A DNA stretch of 64,000 nt. Origin: Promineifilum sp. (GTDB lineage Bacteria > Chloroflexota > Anaerolineae > Promineifilales > Promineifilaceae). The notes beneath the pieces were generated by a model. That model was not told the DNA's origin. It worked only from the letters and a program-made list of their open reading frames with translations, and did not search any database. The DNA lies in assembly GCA_018058545.1 (NCBI GenBank), contig JAGOZU010000003.1, positions 18,515 through 82,514 of the forward strand, given 5' to 3'. Each line of letters opens with the position of its first letter. The stretch's first letter is position 1. Made by a program: the position numbers and the translations under genes. Positions 52,639-61,322 of the stretch are shown piece after piece.

Positions 52639-52698
52639 GTCGTCGAGAGCCGAGATTCGAACAAACCAACCGCCAGACCTCAAAAGGGTCTGGCGGTT
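52605..52698 (+). promoter_or_regulatory. Arginine attenuator: alternative hairpins 1:2, 2:3 and 3:4
   Basis: Stem 1 CCGGACC (52605-52611) pairs with stem 2 GGTCTGG (52615-52621) around a 3-nt loop, one pair being G-U. Stem 2 as AGGTCTGG (52614-52621) is perfectly complementary to stem 3 CCAGACCT (52673-52680). Stem 3, as part of AACCGCCAGACC (52668-52679), is perfectly complementary to stem 4 (52687-52698). The Arg codons end at 52608, inside stem 1. Stalling there would free stem 2 to trap stem 3 and block the terminator; with Arg plentiful, 1:2 and 3:4 form and transcription stops. Confidence 0.8.
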
Positions 52699-52708
52699 TT
52701 GTTTTGGA
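52668..52708 (+). terminator. Attenuator terminator before argC
   Basis: A 12-bp perfect stem (52668-52679 with 52687-52698), 7-nt loop, followed by TTTTGTTTTGG. The last few bases overlap the argC ribosome-binding region, so it is a conditional terminator for argC rather than the end of an upstream gene. Confidence 0.88.
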
Positions 52709-52715
52709 GAGTATT

Positions 52716-53723
52716 ATGATCAAGGTTGGAATTTATGGCGCGACAGGCTACACGGGGTATGAGCTGGTGAAGCTGCTCCGGCGCCACCCCGCGGCCGAGA
52801 TCGTCTTTGCCACGTCGCAATCCCACGCCGGGAAGACGCTGGACGACGTGTTTCCGGCCGCGCCCGCCCTGCCTCTCGTCGCCGGGGAAGATGCCCCGCT
52901 CGACGAGGCCGATGTCGTCTTCCTCTGCCTGCCCCATGCCGCCGCGGCGGCGACGGCGGTCACAGCCCTCGAATCGGGCGCGCGCGTCATCGACCTCAGC
53001 GCCGACTTTCGGCTGCGCGACGCGGCGACCTACGCCGACTGGTATGCCCACACCCATCCCGCGCCGGATTGGCTGAGCCGGGCCGTCTACGGCCTGACCG
53101 AAGTATTTCGCGACGACCTGCCGGGGGCGCAACTGGTGGCCAACCCCGGCTGCTATCCGACCAGTGTCCTGCTGGCGTTATGGCCCTTGCTGCGCAGCGA
53201 CGTCGCCATCGGCGGGACGATCATCGCCGACTCCAAATCGGGCGTCTCCGGGGCGGGACGCGCGCCGTCGCCCACCACCCACTTCGTCGAGGTCGCCGAC
53301 AACCTGTCGCCCTACAAGATCGGCCGCGCCCATCGCCACCTGCCGGAGATGGAGCAAACCCTGCGCCAATGGCGATCCGACGCGCCGTCGCTCGTCTTCT
53401 CGCCCCACCTGCTGCCCGTGCCGCGTGGCATCCTGTCCACGATTTACGTAACGCTGGACGAGGGCGCGACCGAGGGGGAGCTACGGGAGCTTTACGCGGC
53501 CGCCTGCGCCGACGAGCCGTTTGTGCGGCTCCTGCCGGCCGGGCAGACGGCGACGCTGGCCCACGTCAACTACACCAACCAGTGCGCCATCGGCCTGACC
53601 CTGACCGGCCGGACGCTCATCCTGACCTCGACCATCGACAATCTGGTCAAGGGCGCGGCCGGACAGGCTATCCAAAACATGAATGTCGTCTTCGGCTGCC
53701 CCGAGACGTATGGATTGATATAA
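52716..53723 (+). CDS. argC: N-acetyl-gamma-glutamyl-phosphate reductase
   Basis: A 335-residue NADPH-dependent enzyme for step 3 of arginine biosynthesis. It has the Rossmann start IKVGIYGATGYTGYELVKLL, DEADVVFLCLPHAAAA, VIDLSADFRLRD, the active-site VANPGCYPTSVLLAL with catalytic Cys, DSKSGVSGAGRAPS and a conserved HRHLPEMEQTL. ATG 52716 follows GGAGAG placed just after the attenuator terminator. First gene of argCBD; argB follows after 20 nt. Confidence 0.97.
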   Translation: MIKVGIYGATGYTGYELVKLLRRHPAAEIVFATSQSHAGKTLDDVFPAAPALPLVAGEDAPLDEADVVFLCLPHAAAAATAVTALESGARVIDLSADFRLRDAATYADWYAHTHPAPDWLSRAVYGLTEVFRDDLPGAQLVANPGCYPTSVLLALWPLLRSDVAIGGTIIADSKSGVSGAGRAPSPTTHFVEVADNLSPYKIGRAHRHLPEMEQTLRQWRSDAPSLVFSPHLLPVPRGILSTIYVTLDEGATEGELRELYAAACADEPFVRLLPAGQTATLAHVNYTNQCAIGLTLTGRTLILTSTIDNLVKGAAGQAIQNMNVVFGCPETYGLI

Positions 53724-53743
53724 ACCGAAAAAGGAACCAGACC

Positions 53744-54556
53744 ATGACCCGAGTCATCAAAATCGGCGGCAATGAAATGAACACCCCCGGCTTTCTGGAG
53801 GCGCTGGCCCGGCAGATCGCTCAACTGGCGGCCGGCGGCGAGCCGCTCGTCGTCGTCCACGGCGGCGGGCAGGAGATCGCCGCGCTCCAGTCGCGCCTGG
53901 GCATCGAGCCGGTCAAGATCGACGGCTTGCGCGTCACCGACGCCGAATCGCTGGCCGTGGCCGAAATGGTGCTGTCGGGTCACACCAACAAGGCCATCGT
54001 CAAGGCTTTTCTGGCCGCCGGGCTGGACGCCGTCGGCATCAGCGGCATCGACGGCGGCCTGTTGCGCTGCTGCAAAAAGGAGCACCCGACGGCGGACCTC
54101 GGCCTCGTGGGCCGGATCGTCCACGTGCGGACAGGCCTGCTGGAGCAGTTCGCCGCCAACGGCATCATACCGGTCGTCTCCCCTGTTTCTCTGGGCGAGG
54201 ACGGCCAGACCTACAATGTCAATGCCGACGAGGCGGCCGGGGCGATCGCCCACGCGTTGTCGGCGCGGATGCTCGATTTCGTCTCCAACGTGCCGGGGGT
54301 GCTGCAGGACGAGCGCCTCCTGCCCAGCCTGACGCCGGCGCACGCGGCGACGCTCATCAGGATCGGCGTCATCAGCGGCGGGATGATCCCCAAGGTGCGC
54401 ACCGCCCTGGACGCGCTGGATAGCGGCGTGGCCCAGGTGCGCATCGTCAACCTGGCCGGGCTTGGCATTGGCGGGGGGACGGTATTCGGCCTTGAACCCC
54501 ATCCGGCAACCGCTCACCGTCATGCGGCCAACGGGGTCGTAGCTTCCCTGATCTGA
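53744..54556 (+). CDS. argB: Acetylglutamate kinase
   Basis: A 270-residue amino-acid-kinase-fold enzyme for step 2 of arginine synthesis, phosphorylating N-acetylglutamate. It shows VIKIGGNEMN, VVVHGGGQEIAALQSRLGIE, GLRVTDAESLAVAEMVLSGHTNK, YNVNADEAAGAIAHAL and SGGMIPKVRTALDAL. It lacks the extra N-terminal helix found in arginine-inhibited versions, so it is probably the arginine-insensitive type and control may rest on the attenuator. The related LysZ ([LysW]-aminoadipate kinase) cannot be fully excluded, but no lysW is present. ATG 53744 has AAAGGA upstream. Confidence 0.92.
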   Translation: MTRVIKIGGNEMNTPGFLEALARQIAQLAAGGEPLVVVHGGGQEIAALQSRLGIEPVKIDGLRVTDAESLAVAEMVLSGHTNKAIVKAFLAAGLDAVGISGIDGGLLRCCKKEHPTADLGLVGRIVHVRTGLLEQFAANGIIPVVSPVSLGEDGQTYNVNADEAAGAIAHALSARMLDFVSNVPGVLQDERLLPSLTPAHAATLIRIGVISGGMIPKVRTALDALDSGVAQVRIVNLAGLGIGGGTVFGLEPHPATAHRHAANGVVASLI

Positions 54557-54587
54557 AACCCGATCATTCTCTTCGAGACAATACCTT

Positions 54588-55763
54588 ATGAATACACAGG
54601 AAATTATTCAGGATGAGGGGCGGTTTGTCATGCAGACCTATCGCCGGCCGGATATGGTGCTGGAGCGCGGCGAGGGCGTATACCTCTATGACAGCGACGG
54701 CCGCCGCTATCTGGATTTCACGTCGGGCATCGCCGTGGCCGCACTGGGTCATAGCGACTCGGCCGTGGCCGCGGCCGTCGCCGAGGCGGCGACCACGCTG
54801 ACCCACGTCAGTAACCTCTATTACACCGCGCCCCAGGTGGAATTGGCCAAGCGACTGGTCACGCACTCGTTCGCCGACCGTGTCTTCTTCACCAATTCCG
54901 GGACGGAGGCCGTCGAAGGGGCGCTCAAGTTCGCTCGCAAGCGGGCGCTTGTCCGGCATGGCGAGGGCAAGCATGAGATCGTCGCCTTCAACAACAGCTT
55001 CCACGGCCGCACGATGGGCGCGCTATCGACCACCTATAAGGCCATCTATCGCGAGCCGTTCGCGCCGTTGTTGCCGGGGGTCCGCTTCGCTCCGTTCAAC
55101 GATGCGGCCGCCGCGCGCGAGTTCATCGGCCCGGCCACCGGCGCCGTCATCGTCGAGCCGGTGCAGGGCGAAGGGGGCATCCACCCAGCCACGCCGGAGT
55201 TCCTGCGTGAGCTGCGCGCCCTGTGCGACGAGCATGGGGCCACGCTCATCTTCGACGAGATCCAGTGCGGGCTTGGCCGCACCGGCCGGCTGTGGGCGCA
55301 CGAGGCCTGTGGGGTGACGCCCGACATCATGACCCTGGCCAAGCCGCTGGCCAACGGGCTGCCCATCGGCGCCATCCTGGTGACCGAGGAGGTCGCCTCC
55401 TGCGTGGGGTATGGCGAGCACGGCAGCACCTTCGCCGGGGGACCGCTGGTCTGTCGCGCCGCGACGGTGGTCTTCGACCGCGTCGCCCAACCGGAGTTTC
55501 TGGCGGCCGTAGCCGAGAATGGCGAATACCTGTGCCGGAGCCTGCGCGAACTGAACAGCGACCATGTGCGCGACGTGCGCGGCGCGGGCCTGCTGGTGGG
55601 CGTCGATCTGGACATCCCCGCCGCCGGGGTGATCGCCGCGGCGCGGACGTTGGGCTTGCTGATCATCAATGCCGGAGAGACGACGTTGCGCATCGCCCCG
55701 CCGCTCATCGTGACCAAGGAACAGATCGATGCGGCGATAGCCGTGCTGGCCGAATGTCTTTGA
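54588..55763 (+). CDS. argD: Acetylornithine aminotransferase
   Basis: A 391-residue PLP enzyme (class III aminotransferase) for step 4 of arginine synthesis. Motifs: LDFTSGIAVAALGHSDSAV, FTNSGTEAVEGALKFARK, NSFHGRTMGALS, VIVEPVQGEGGIHPATPEFL, LIFDEIQCGLGRTG, TLAKPLANGLPIGAI with the PLP-binding Lys, and GEHGSTFAGGPLVC. Length is normal. It follows argB after 31 nt, completing argCBD; argJ/argA, argF, argG and argH are not in the window. Confidence 0.95.
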   Translation: MNTQEIIQDEGRFVMQTYRRPDMVLERGEGVYLYDSDGRRYLDFTSGIAVAALGHSDSAVAAAVAEAATTLTHVSNLYYTAPQVELAKRLVTHSFADRVFFTNSGTEAVEGALKFARKRALVRHGEGKHEIVAFNNSFHGRTMGALSTTYKAIYREPFAPLLPGVRFAPFNDAAAAREFIGPATGAVIVEPVQGEGGIHPATPEFLRELRALCDEHGATLIFDEIQCGLGRTGRLWAHEACGVTPDIMTLAKPLANGLPIGAILVTEEVASCVGYGEHGSTFAGGPLVCRAATVVFDRVAQPEFLAAVAENGEYLCRSLRELNSDHVRDVRGAGLLVGVDLDIPAAGVIAAARTLGLLIINAGETTLRIAPPLIVTKEQIDAAIAVLAECL

Positions 55764-55800
55764 TCCACTGCCCGCGAATGAGTTGATCCGAGGTGTAACA

Positions 55801-56355
55801 ATGATTGATAATTGGGCCGTCACTTCCTTTGTTGGTTATCGACGTATTGTCGCCATGCCGAATTCAATTCGCATCGCCCCCCTTGCGCCCGCGGACTGGC
55901 CAGCCGTCCGCGCGATCTACGAAGAGGGTATCGCCACCGGCCAGGCCACCTTCGAGACGGCCGCGCCGGAATGGGAGGCCTGGGATGTCGCCCACCGGCC
56001 CGACTGCCGCCTCGTCGCCCGGCGGGCAGGCCAAGTCGTCGGCTGGGTGGCCCTCAGCCCGGTGTCGAAGCGCAGCGTCTATAGCGGCGTGGCCGAGGTC
56101 AGCATCTACGTGGCCGCTGCCGCGCGCAGGCAGGGTGTCGGTCGGGCGCTTCTGCTCGCCCTTATCGAAGCGTCAGAGGCGGCGGGCATCTGGACGCTGC
56201 AGGCGGGCGTCTTCCCCGAAAACGAGGCCAGCATCGCCCTTCACATCTCGCGCGGCTTTCACATCGTCGGTCGCCGCGAGCGGCTGGGGCTTCACCACGG
56301 CGTCTGGCGCGACTCGTTGCTGCTGGAACGGCGGAGCGATCGGATAGATACGTGA
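55801..56355 (+). CDS. GNAT-family N-acetyltransferase (PAT/bar-like)
   Basis: About 184 residues; the core IRIAPLAPADWPAVRAIYEE, TFETAAPEWEAW, VVGWVALSPVSKRSVYSGVA, EVSIYVAAAARRQGVGRALL and GVFPENEASIALHISRGFHI fits the phosphinothricin-acetyltransferase-like group. The acetyl-CoA loop is RRQGVGRAL. The substrate is unknown; many members acetylate amino acids or analogues such as methionine sulfoximine. The start ATG 55801 has a good GAGGTG; ATG 55855 is also possible and gives the more typical N-terminus. It lies 38 nt after argD and may ride on the arg transcript. Confidence 0.85.
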   Translation: MIDNWAVTSFVGYRRIVAMPNSIRIAPLAPADWPAVRAIYEEGIATGQATFETAAPEWEAWDVAHRPDCRLVARRAGQVVGWVALSPVSKRSVYSGVAEVSIYVAAAARRQGVGRALLLALIEASEAAGIWTLQAGVFPENEASIALHISRGFHIVGRRERLGLHHGVWRDSLLLERRSDRIDT

Positions 56356-56386
56356 GGTCTGTCTGGAGGGCAACCGACTTATATCA

Positions 56387-56776
56387 TCATGACCAGGCGG
56401 TTTGAATGCCGTAAGCATTGAACATCTGGTCTTTGGTGACAAGGACCAGATGTTCCTCCATCGTTTGAGCGATTAGAAGTCGATCGAAAGGGTCTTTATG
56501 ATGGTAAGGTAATTCGTGAAGTGCATCGAGATGTTCAGGCGTGATGGATAACAGATCAATCGCATTCGCCCAAATGTGCTCGCGGATCAAGATGCTGGGC
56601 GGCGTCGGTACCGTCAATCTGCCCAGACTGGATTTGATAGTGATCTCCCAAATGCTCGCCATGCTTAGAAAGCGTTCATTACCAGGTTCTTCAATTAAAT
56701 AGCGGGCGTGGGTATTTAACTGTCCATCTCCGGCAATGAACCATAGGAAGGTATGCGTATCGAGCAGGATTTTCAC
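56387..56776 (-). CDS. VapC-like PIN-domain toxin
   Basis: A 129-residue PIN-domain ribonuclease: MKILLDTHTFLWFIAGD (first Asp), SMASIWEITIKSSLGRL (acidic Glu), ALHELPYHHKDPFDRLLIAQ (DPFDR Asp pair) and VLVTKDQMF (last Asp). All four acidic metal-binding positions are present. Members cleave tRNA or rRNA. The gene starts with ATG 56776, overlapping the antitoxin stop (ATGA), the standard vapBC arrangement with the antitoxin first. Confidence 0.92.
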   Translation of the reverse strand: MKILLDTHTFLWFIAGDGQLNTHARYLIEEPGNERFLSMASIWEITIKSSLGRLTVPTPPSILIREHIWANAIDLLSITPEHLDALHELPYHHKDPFDRLLIAQTMEEHLVLVTKDQMFNAYGIQTAWS

Positions 56777-56997
56777 AGCATGTACTCTTCGAAGCCTTCG
56801 ATCGGTTCATCAAAATCAGGCCCAATGAAGACTTGACCCTGCGCACTACCGAATATGGGTTGGGGGACACGCGGCAGAGCCATCAGCTTAAATGCTGAGC
56901 CGTCAGAACTGATGATGACTACTTCCTGACCTTCCGCAACCTTGTTGAGGAGGCGGTCAAATTCAATTACAGCCTGTTTTACCGGAACCTGTATCAT
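56773..56997 (-). CDS. VapB-like antitoxin (Phd/YefM or DUF2281 type)
   Basis: 74 residues from ATG 56997, preceded by GGAGGACTCC. The N-terminus MIQVPVKQAVIEFDRLLNKV, AEGQEVVIISSDGSAFKLMA resembles Phd/YefM dimer domains, and the end GQVFIGPDFDEPIEGFEEYM is a typical toxin-binding tail seen in PIN-toxin partners. Its stop overlaps the start of the VapC-like toxin by 4 nt, so the two are translated together. Confidence 0.85.
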   Translation of the reverse strand: MIQVPVKQAVIEFDRLLNKVAEGQEVVIISSDGSAFKLMALPRVPQPIFGSAQGQVFIGPDFDEPIEGFEEYML

Positions 56998-57149
56998 TGG
57001 AGTCCTCCGCATTGATGATTTGCACACAAACGGATCAAGGGCCTGAATGAGTGCGAATATCTTTAACTTGATCATAACTTAAAACAGGCTCTGTCGCTAC
57101 AATCGTCGGCAATCCGTCCGGCACCCGTCGTTGCCTCCAATATGACCAT

Positions 57150-60100
57150 ATGCCATACTACCCGATTGTGGCATCCAACGACGCCGATCACGGGACACCC
57201 TCACGCCTGAATACCGCTTACTGGCTGCTGCTGACCGCATTGCTGGGTCTGCCGCTTATTACCCCGCTCCTGCGCTGGTCGGCCGTGGCCTGCACCCATG
57301 ACGGCCACCTTCACTACCATCGCGTCGCCGCCATGGCCCACGCCTGGTCCGAGGGCCTTTATCTGACCCGCTGGCTTCCCGATCTGGCTTTTGGCTACGG
57401 CTATCCGTTCTTCGTCTATCGCGAGGCGGCTCCACTCTACGCCGTCTTGCTGCCGTTTCTGGCCGGATTGCCGCTGCCGGCGGCGTCGAACCTGTTCTAT
57501 GCCGCGACCATCCTGCTGTGCGGCATCTTTATGTTCCTGTGGGTGCGCGATCTGTTCGGGCCACGGGCCGCGCTGGTGTCGGCCGTGGCTTACATGGCCG
57601 CGCCTTATGTGATGGTCGACGCTATCGTCCGCGGCAACGCGCCCGAATCGCTGGCCCTGCCGCTCTTTCCGTTTCTGTTGTGGGTGGGGCGACGGTGGGC
57701 GCTCTTTGGCTCCGTCCGGTCGTTTATCGGCGGGGTACTGGGGCTGGCCCTCCTCTCGATCAGCCACAATATCTCAACGTTCATCTTTGCGCCGACGCTG
57801 CTGGGTTATTTGTTGGCGGTTGTGTGGGCGCGGGGGAGCGGAGGAGCAGAGGAGCGGAGGAGCGGAGGAGCAGGGGGGCCGGTGGTCTCGTGGTTTGCCG
57901 ATCATCCGGGCTATGTCGCCCTCTTTCGCGTGTTCTCCCTGTTGATCCTCGGGATGGGGCTGGCTTTCTTCTACACCGGCGGGGCGCTGCTGGAGATGGA
58001 TCAGGTGACGCTGGAGATGTCGACGACGACGCGCAACAACGATTGGCGCTTCAACTTCGCGACGCCGGGCGAGATTCTGGCGCCGGTCACGGCCGAAGAC
58101 CCCACGCTGGTCAATCCGCCGCTGTTGTTCCGGCTGGGCTGGGTTCCGCTGCTGCTGGCGGCCGTCGGGCTGTCGGGGCTGGTGTGGATCAAGGGCGACG
58201 ACCCGACCGACCGGGAGCGACGGCTGCACATCGGGCTGATGATTATGGCTACGGTTGCCTTTTTGCTTATGGCCCTGCCCGCGACCGGCCGCCTGTGGGA
58301 GGCCCTGCCACTTATTGATTTCGTTCAGTTCCCCTGGCGGTTCATCGGCCGCGCCGCCCTGCCGGTGGCCTTTCTGGCCGGGGTGCCTTTCGCCTATCCG
58401 TTGGCCCTTTCAAATACGCGGTCGCTCGTCATTCGTCATGCAGCCCTCGCCCTCGCTATTGCCCTGCTCATCATCGAGGCTATCCCCAACCTGTACCCGC
58501 GCATTTGCGTCGAGGAACCCTTTCCGACCATCCTGACCGTTCATACCTATGAGCGTGTCACCGGTCTGGTGGGCGTCGACCCGGAGGGCAGCTACTTCCC
58601 GCGCACGGTGCACGAGCGGCCGTCCGGCTCGCCGCTGGAGGCCGACTACGCGACAGGACGGACGCCGCAACGCTTCGATGCAACGGTCCTGCCCGTCGGA
58701 GCAGTGACGCGCGACGTCGTCTACCAGCCGCGCAGGGTGACGCTGACCGTTGAATCGCCGGAGCCGTTCACCGCGCGCTATCTCAGTTTCGCCTTCCCCG
58801 GCTGGGTGGCCCGCGTCGACGGCCAACTGGTTCCCATCACGCCCGAGGACCCATCGGGACTAATCACATTCGACGTTCCGGCCGGGATGCATAAACTGTC
58901 GGTCGGATGGGAAACGACGCCGCTGCGATCGACCCTGGTCGCCCTCAGCGCGTTGTCGGCCGTCGGGGCGGTGGCGGTGGCGATCTGGAGCCGGGGACGG
59001 CTGGGCCGGAGGCGGCCGCGAACCGGGGCCCACCGACCGACGTCCGGATTCAGGCGCGGCGAGGCGACGGCGCTACTCTTGCTCGCCGCGATTTTGCTGG
59101 GCATGAAGCTGTTCGTCGATCGGGTTGAGACGCCATTACGCCGGGCGGCCGGGCCGTCTGTGACGCATCCCGCGACCTTGCAGGCGGGCGAACTGCGCCT
59201 CGACGGCTTTAACCTGAGCCGCGACCGCGTGCCCGCGGGCGAGACATTTGATGTCCACATGGCCTGGTCGGCCGTCGCGCCGCCCGCGGCCGATTACCAG
59301 TCGGAAATCTCTCTCATCGGGCCGGACAATCTGGCGTGGAGCCGGAAAGGGACGGAGCGGCCGCGCACCTACGAGGATATGCCGCCCACCCGGCAGTGGG
59401 CGACCGGCGAATGGGGCTGGGACAGTCGCGAGGTGCAGACGTTGAGCGGCGCGCCTCCCGGCCTGTACGATATCGTTGTGACCCTGTTCGACAAGGAGAC
59501 GCTGGCCCCGCTGACGCTGGTCGAGACGACGACGGGCCAGTCGCTTGGCCCGACGGCCGTCATCGGGCAGATCGAGATCGTCAACCCCCGCGTCGCTCCC
59601 GACTTCGCGCCTCAGTATCCTGCCGACTATGATTTGCCTGCGTCGGGGCTGCGCCTGCTGGGCTATAACCAGGACCGGGCCGAGGCTATGGCGGGCGAGT
59701 CCGTGTTGATGACCTTCTTCTGGGAGTGTCGGGACGGCTCCAGGTGCGAGCGTTTCACGCTGCGGCTGGAGGATGAGGCGGGGGCGACCGCGGCCGAATG
59801 GTCCTTGCCGGCCATCCGCGAGGGATTCCCGGCCGGCGACTGGCCCGCGCACGGTCGTCTGCGTGGTCAACATCTGCTCCGGCTGCCCGCGAGCCTTCCC
59901 GGCGGCAACTATCATTTTGTGATCGAGGAGTTCGCGCTGGGCGAGATCGCCGTCGCCACGCCTGAACGCCAATTCACTTTGCCCCCACTTGCCGAGCCAC
60001 TGGATGCAACGTTCGTCACGGCCGACGGCGCAACAATCGCCACATTGGCGGGAATAGCGATACTGGAAGAGAACGCCACCGATTCTCCTCCGCCCCCCTG

Positions 60101-60437
60101 CACCTCCGCCCCCCTCCTTCCCGGAGCCTGCTCCCTGCCTCTCGTCTGGCGGGCCGAGGCCGAGACGGCGACGAGCTACCATGTCTTCGTCCATCTCGTG
60201 GATGAAAGCGGCAACATCCTGGCCCAGGCCGACGGCGTGCCCGCGAACTGGGCGCGGCCGACCACCGGCTGGCTGCCCGGCGAGTATGTCCTCGACATGC
60301 ACACGCTCACGATTCCGGCCGATCTTCCACCCGGCCCGTTGTCGATCCGTGTCGGCCTCTACGACCCGGACACGGGCAAGCGCCTGATGGCTGGCGACGA
60401 CGATTACGTGACCGTCCCCGTCCCGGCCCAGCCGTAA
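57150..60437 (+). CDS. Giant GT-C-like membrane protein (PTPS_related/YfhO-like)
   Basis: A 1095-residue protein. About 12 membrane segments occupy residues ~20-470. The first loop carries CTHDGHLHYHRVAAM with acidic/His residues, as in GT-C enzymes, followed by RWLPDLAFGYGYPFFVYREA. A large soluble part follows, one more membrane helix lies near 645-660 (ATALLLLAAILLGMKLFV), and then come several beta-sandwich-like repeats (PAGETFDVHMAWSAV, MAGESVLMTFFWEC). It probably transfers sugars at the cell surface, with extracytoplasmic domains. A purine-rich simple-sequence stretch at 57831-57880 encodes a Gly/Glu/Ser loop between two membrane segments, and a Pro-rich one lies at 60083-60138. Confidence 0.8.
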   Translation: MPYYPIVASNDADHGTPSRLNTAYWLLLTALLGLPLITPLLRWSAVACTHDGHLHYHRVAAMAHAWSEGLYLTRWLPDLAFGYGYPFFVYREAAPLYAVLLPFLAGLPLPAASNLFYAATILLCGIFMFLWVRDLFGPRAALVSAVAYMAAPYVMVDAIVRGNAPESLALPLFPFLLWVGRRWALFGSVRSFIGGVLGLALLSISHNISTFIFAPTLLGYLLAVVWARGSGGAEERRSGGAGGPVVSWFADHPGYVALFRVFSLLILGMGLAFFYTGGALLEMDQVTLEMSTTTRNNDWRFNFATPGEILAPVTAEDPTLVNPPLLFRLGWVPLLLAAVGLSGLVWIKGDDPTDRERRLHIGLMIMATVAFLLMALPATGRLWEALPLIDFVQFPWRFIGRAALPVAFLAGVPFAYPLALSNTRSLVIRHAALALAIALLIIEAIPNLYPRICVEEPFPTILTVHTYERVTGLVGVDPEGSYFPRTVHERPSGSPLEADYATGRTPQRFDATVLPVGAVTRDVVYQPRRVTLTVESPEPFTARYLSFAFPGWVARVDGQLVPITPEDPSGLITFDVPAGMHKLSVGWETTPLRSTLVALSALSAVGAVAVAIWSRGRLGRRRPRTGAHRPTSGFRRGEATALLLLAAILLGMKLFVDRVETPLRRAAGPSVTHPATLQAGELRLDGFNLSRDRVPAGETFDVHMAWSAVAPPAADYQSEISLIGPDNLAWSRKGTERPRTYEDMPPTRQWATGEWGWDSREVQTLSGAPPGLYDIVVTLFDKETLAPLTLVETTTGQSLGPTAVIGQIEIVNPRVAPDFAPQYPADYDLPASGLRLLGYNQDRAEAMAGESVLMTFFWECRDGSRCERFTLRLEDEAGATAAEWSLPAIREGFPAGDWPAHGRLRGQHLLRLPASLPGGNYHFVIEEFALGEIAVATPERQFTLPPLAEPLDATFVTADGATIATLAGIAILEENATDSPPPPCTSAPLLPGACSLPLVWRAEAETATSYHVFVHLVDESGNILAQADGVPANWARPTTGWLPGEYVLDMHTLTIPADLPPGPLSIRVGLYDPDTGKRLMAGDDDYVTVPVPAQP

Positions 60438-60470
60438 CGCGCCTCCTTTTCCTCCTTTCCTCCGGTTGCG

Positions 60471-60488
60471 ACCTCGTTCCAACGAGGT
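60471..60488 (+). other. Inverted repeat after the giant membrane protein
   Basis: ACCTCGTT-CC-AACGAGGT, an 8-bp perfect inverted repeat with a 2-nt centre, 34 nt after the stop codon. It may be a weak terminator or an operator for hsp20. The rest of the 176-bp gap to the hsp20 gene shows a TATAAA at 60584-60589 but no convincing -35. Confidence 0.4.
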
Positions 60489-60613
60489 TCATATATTGGG
60501 CTTATACGTTTCATATACGGGCAGGCCAGAATAGTGACAGTGCGTCCAAACATGTGGGCGCCCGTAATAAGCCAATTACTTCGGTATAAAACAACTTGAA
60601 TGGAGACAAGATC

Positions 60614-61075
60614 ATGGCCAAGATAATGCGTTGGAACCCGGTGCGCGAAGCATCCGAACTGTTTAATGAATTCGATCGTTATTTCGATACCCCTCTGTAT
60701 CGCGGGCGAATGGGCATGCCCCTGCGCACCAATGACGTCGTCGGCAGCTGGAGTCTGGCTCTGGACGTGGCCGAGAAGGACGACTTCTTCACGGTCAAGG
60801 CCTCGTTGCCCGGCATCAATCCCGAAGACTTGAACGTCACTCTGGAAGACAATGTCCTGACGGTTCAGGGCGAGATCAAGAAGGACGAGACCATCGAGGA
60901 AGAGTCCTATCACATTCGCGAGCGCCGTTACGGCAGCTTCAGCCGCAGCCTGCGCTTCCCGGTGCCGGTCAACGCCAACAAGATCGAGGCCGCCTACGAG
61001 AACGGCGTGCTGACCCTGACGGTGCCCAAGGCCGAGGAAGTGAAGCCGAAGCGGATTGAGATCAAGGCCGCTTAA
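60614..61075 (+). CDS. hsp20: Small heat shock protein, Hsp20/alpha-crystallin family
   Basis: A 153-residue ATP-independent holdase. The N-terminal arm MAKIMRWNPVREASELFNEF is followed by the alpha-crystallin domain: SLALDVAEKDDFFTVKASLP, GINPEDLNVTLEDNVLTVQG, RERRYGSFSRSLRFP, and the signature AAYENGVLTLTVPKAE. The C-terminal IEIKAA includes the I-x-I oligomerisation motif. ATG 60614 has TGGAGAC upstream. No CIRCE is seen in front, so the regulation differs from groESL. Confidence 0.96.
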   Translation: MAKIMRWNPVREASELFNEFDRYFDTPLYRGRMGMPLRTNDVVGSWSLALDVAEKDDFFTVKASLPGINPEDLNVTLEDNVLTVQGEIKKDETIEEESYHIRERRYGSFSRSLRFPVPVNANKIEAAYENGVLTLTVPKAEEVKPKRIEIKAA

Positions 61076-61101
61076 CCCCTACCGACCGAGAACTCCAAAA
61101 A

Positions 61102-61130
61102 AGCGCCGGACATAGCATCCGGCGCTTTTG
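61102..61130 (+). terminator. Intrinsic terminator after hsp20
   Basis: A 9-bp perfect stem AGCGCCGGA/TCCGGCGCT (61102-61110 with 61118-61126), 7-nt loop, then TTTTGTTTTGG. The T-tail has the same form as in the arg attenuator. Confidence 0.9.
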
Positions 61131-61322
61131 TTTTGGGCGGTTTAATGGGCGATTGCTCCGGGATCGCCCGTTGTTGAATTAGACCATATGTGCTAATATC
61201 GATCAATCTTAATGCTCGTGGTGTGTAGCCTGCCGTCGTGCTAGAATAACAGATCGGCAAAGACGAACAGGCTACGCGGAGGTATTGTGGTGGCTCCCCT
61301 TCGCGTGACAAAAAGAGGCGAG

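Noticed and set aside
52558..52700. T-box riboswitch before argC
   Set aside because: No T-box sequence (TGGNACCGCG) or specifier-loop arrangement is present, and the Arg-codon ORF with complementary segments explains the region better.
53069..53723. argB starting far upstream inside argC (frame open from 53069)
   Set aside because: The upstream extension is an Arg/Ala-rich out-of-frame reading of argC; the family N-terminus and the AAAGGA site place the start at 53744.
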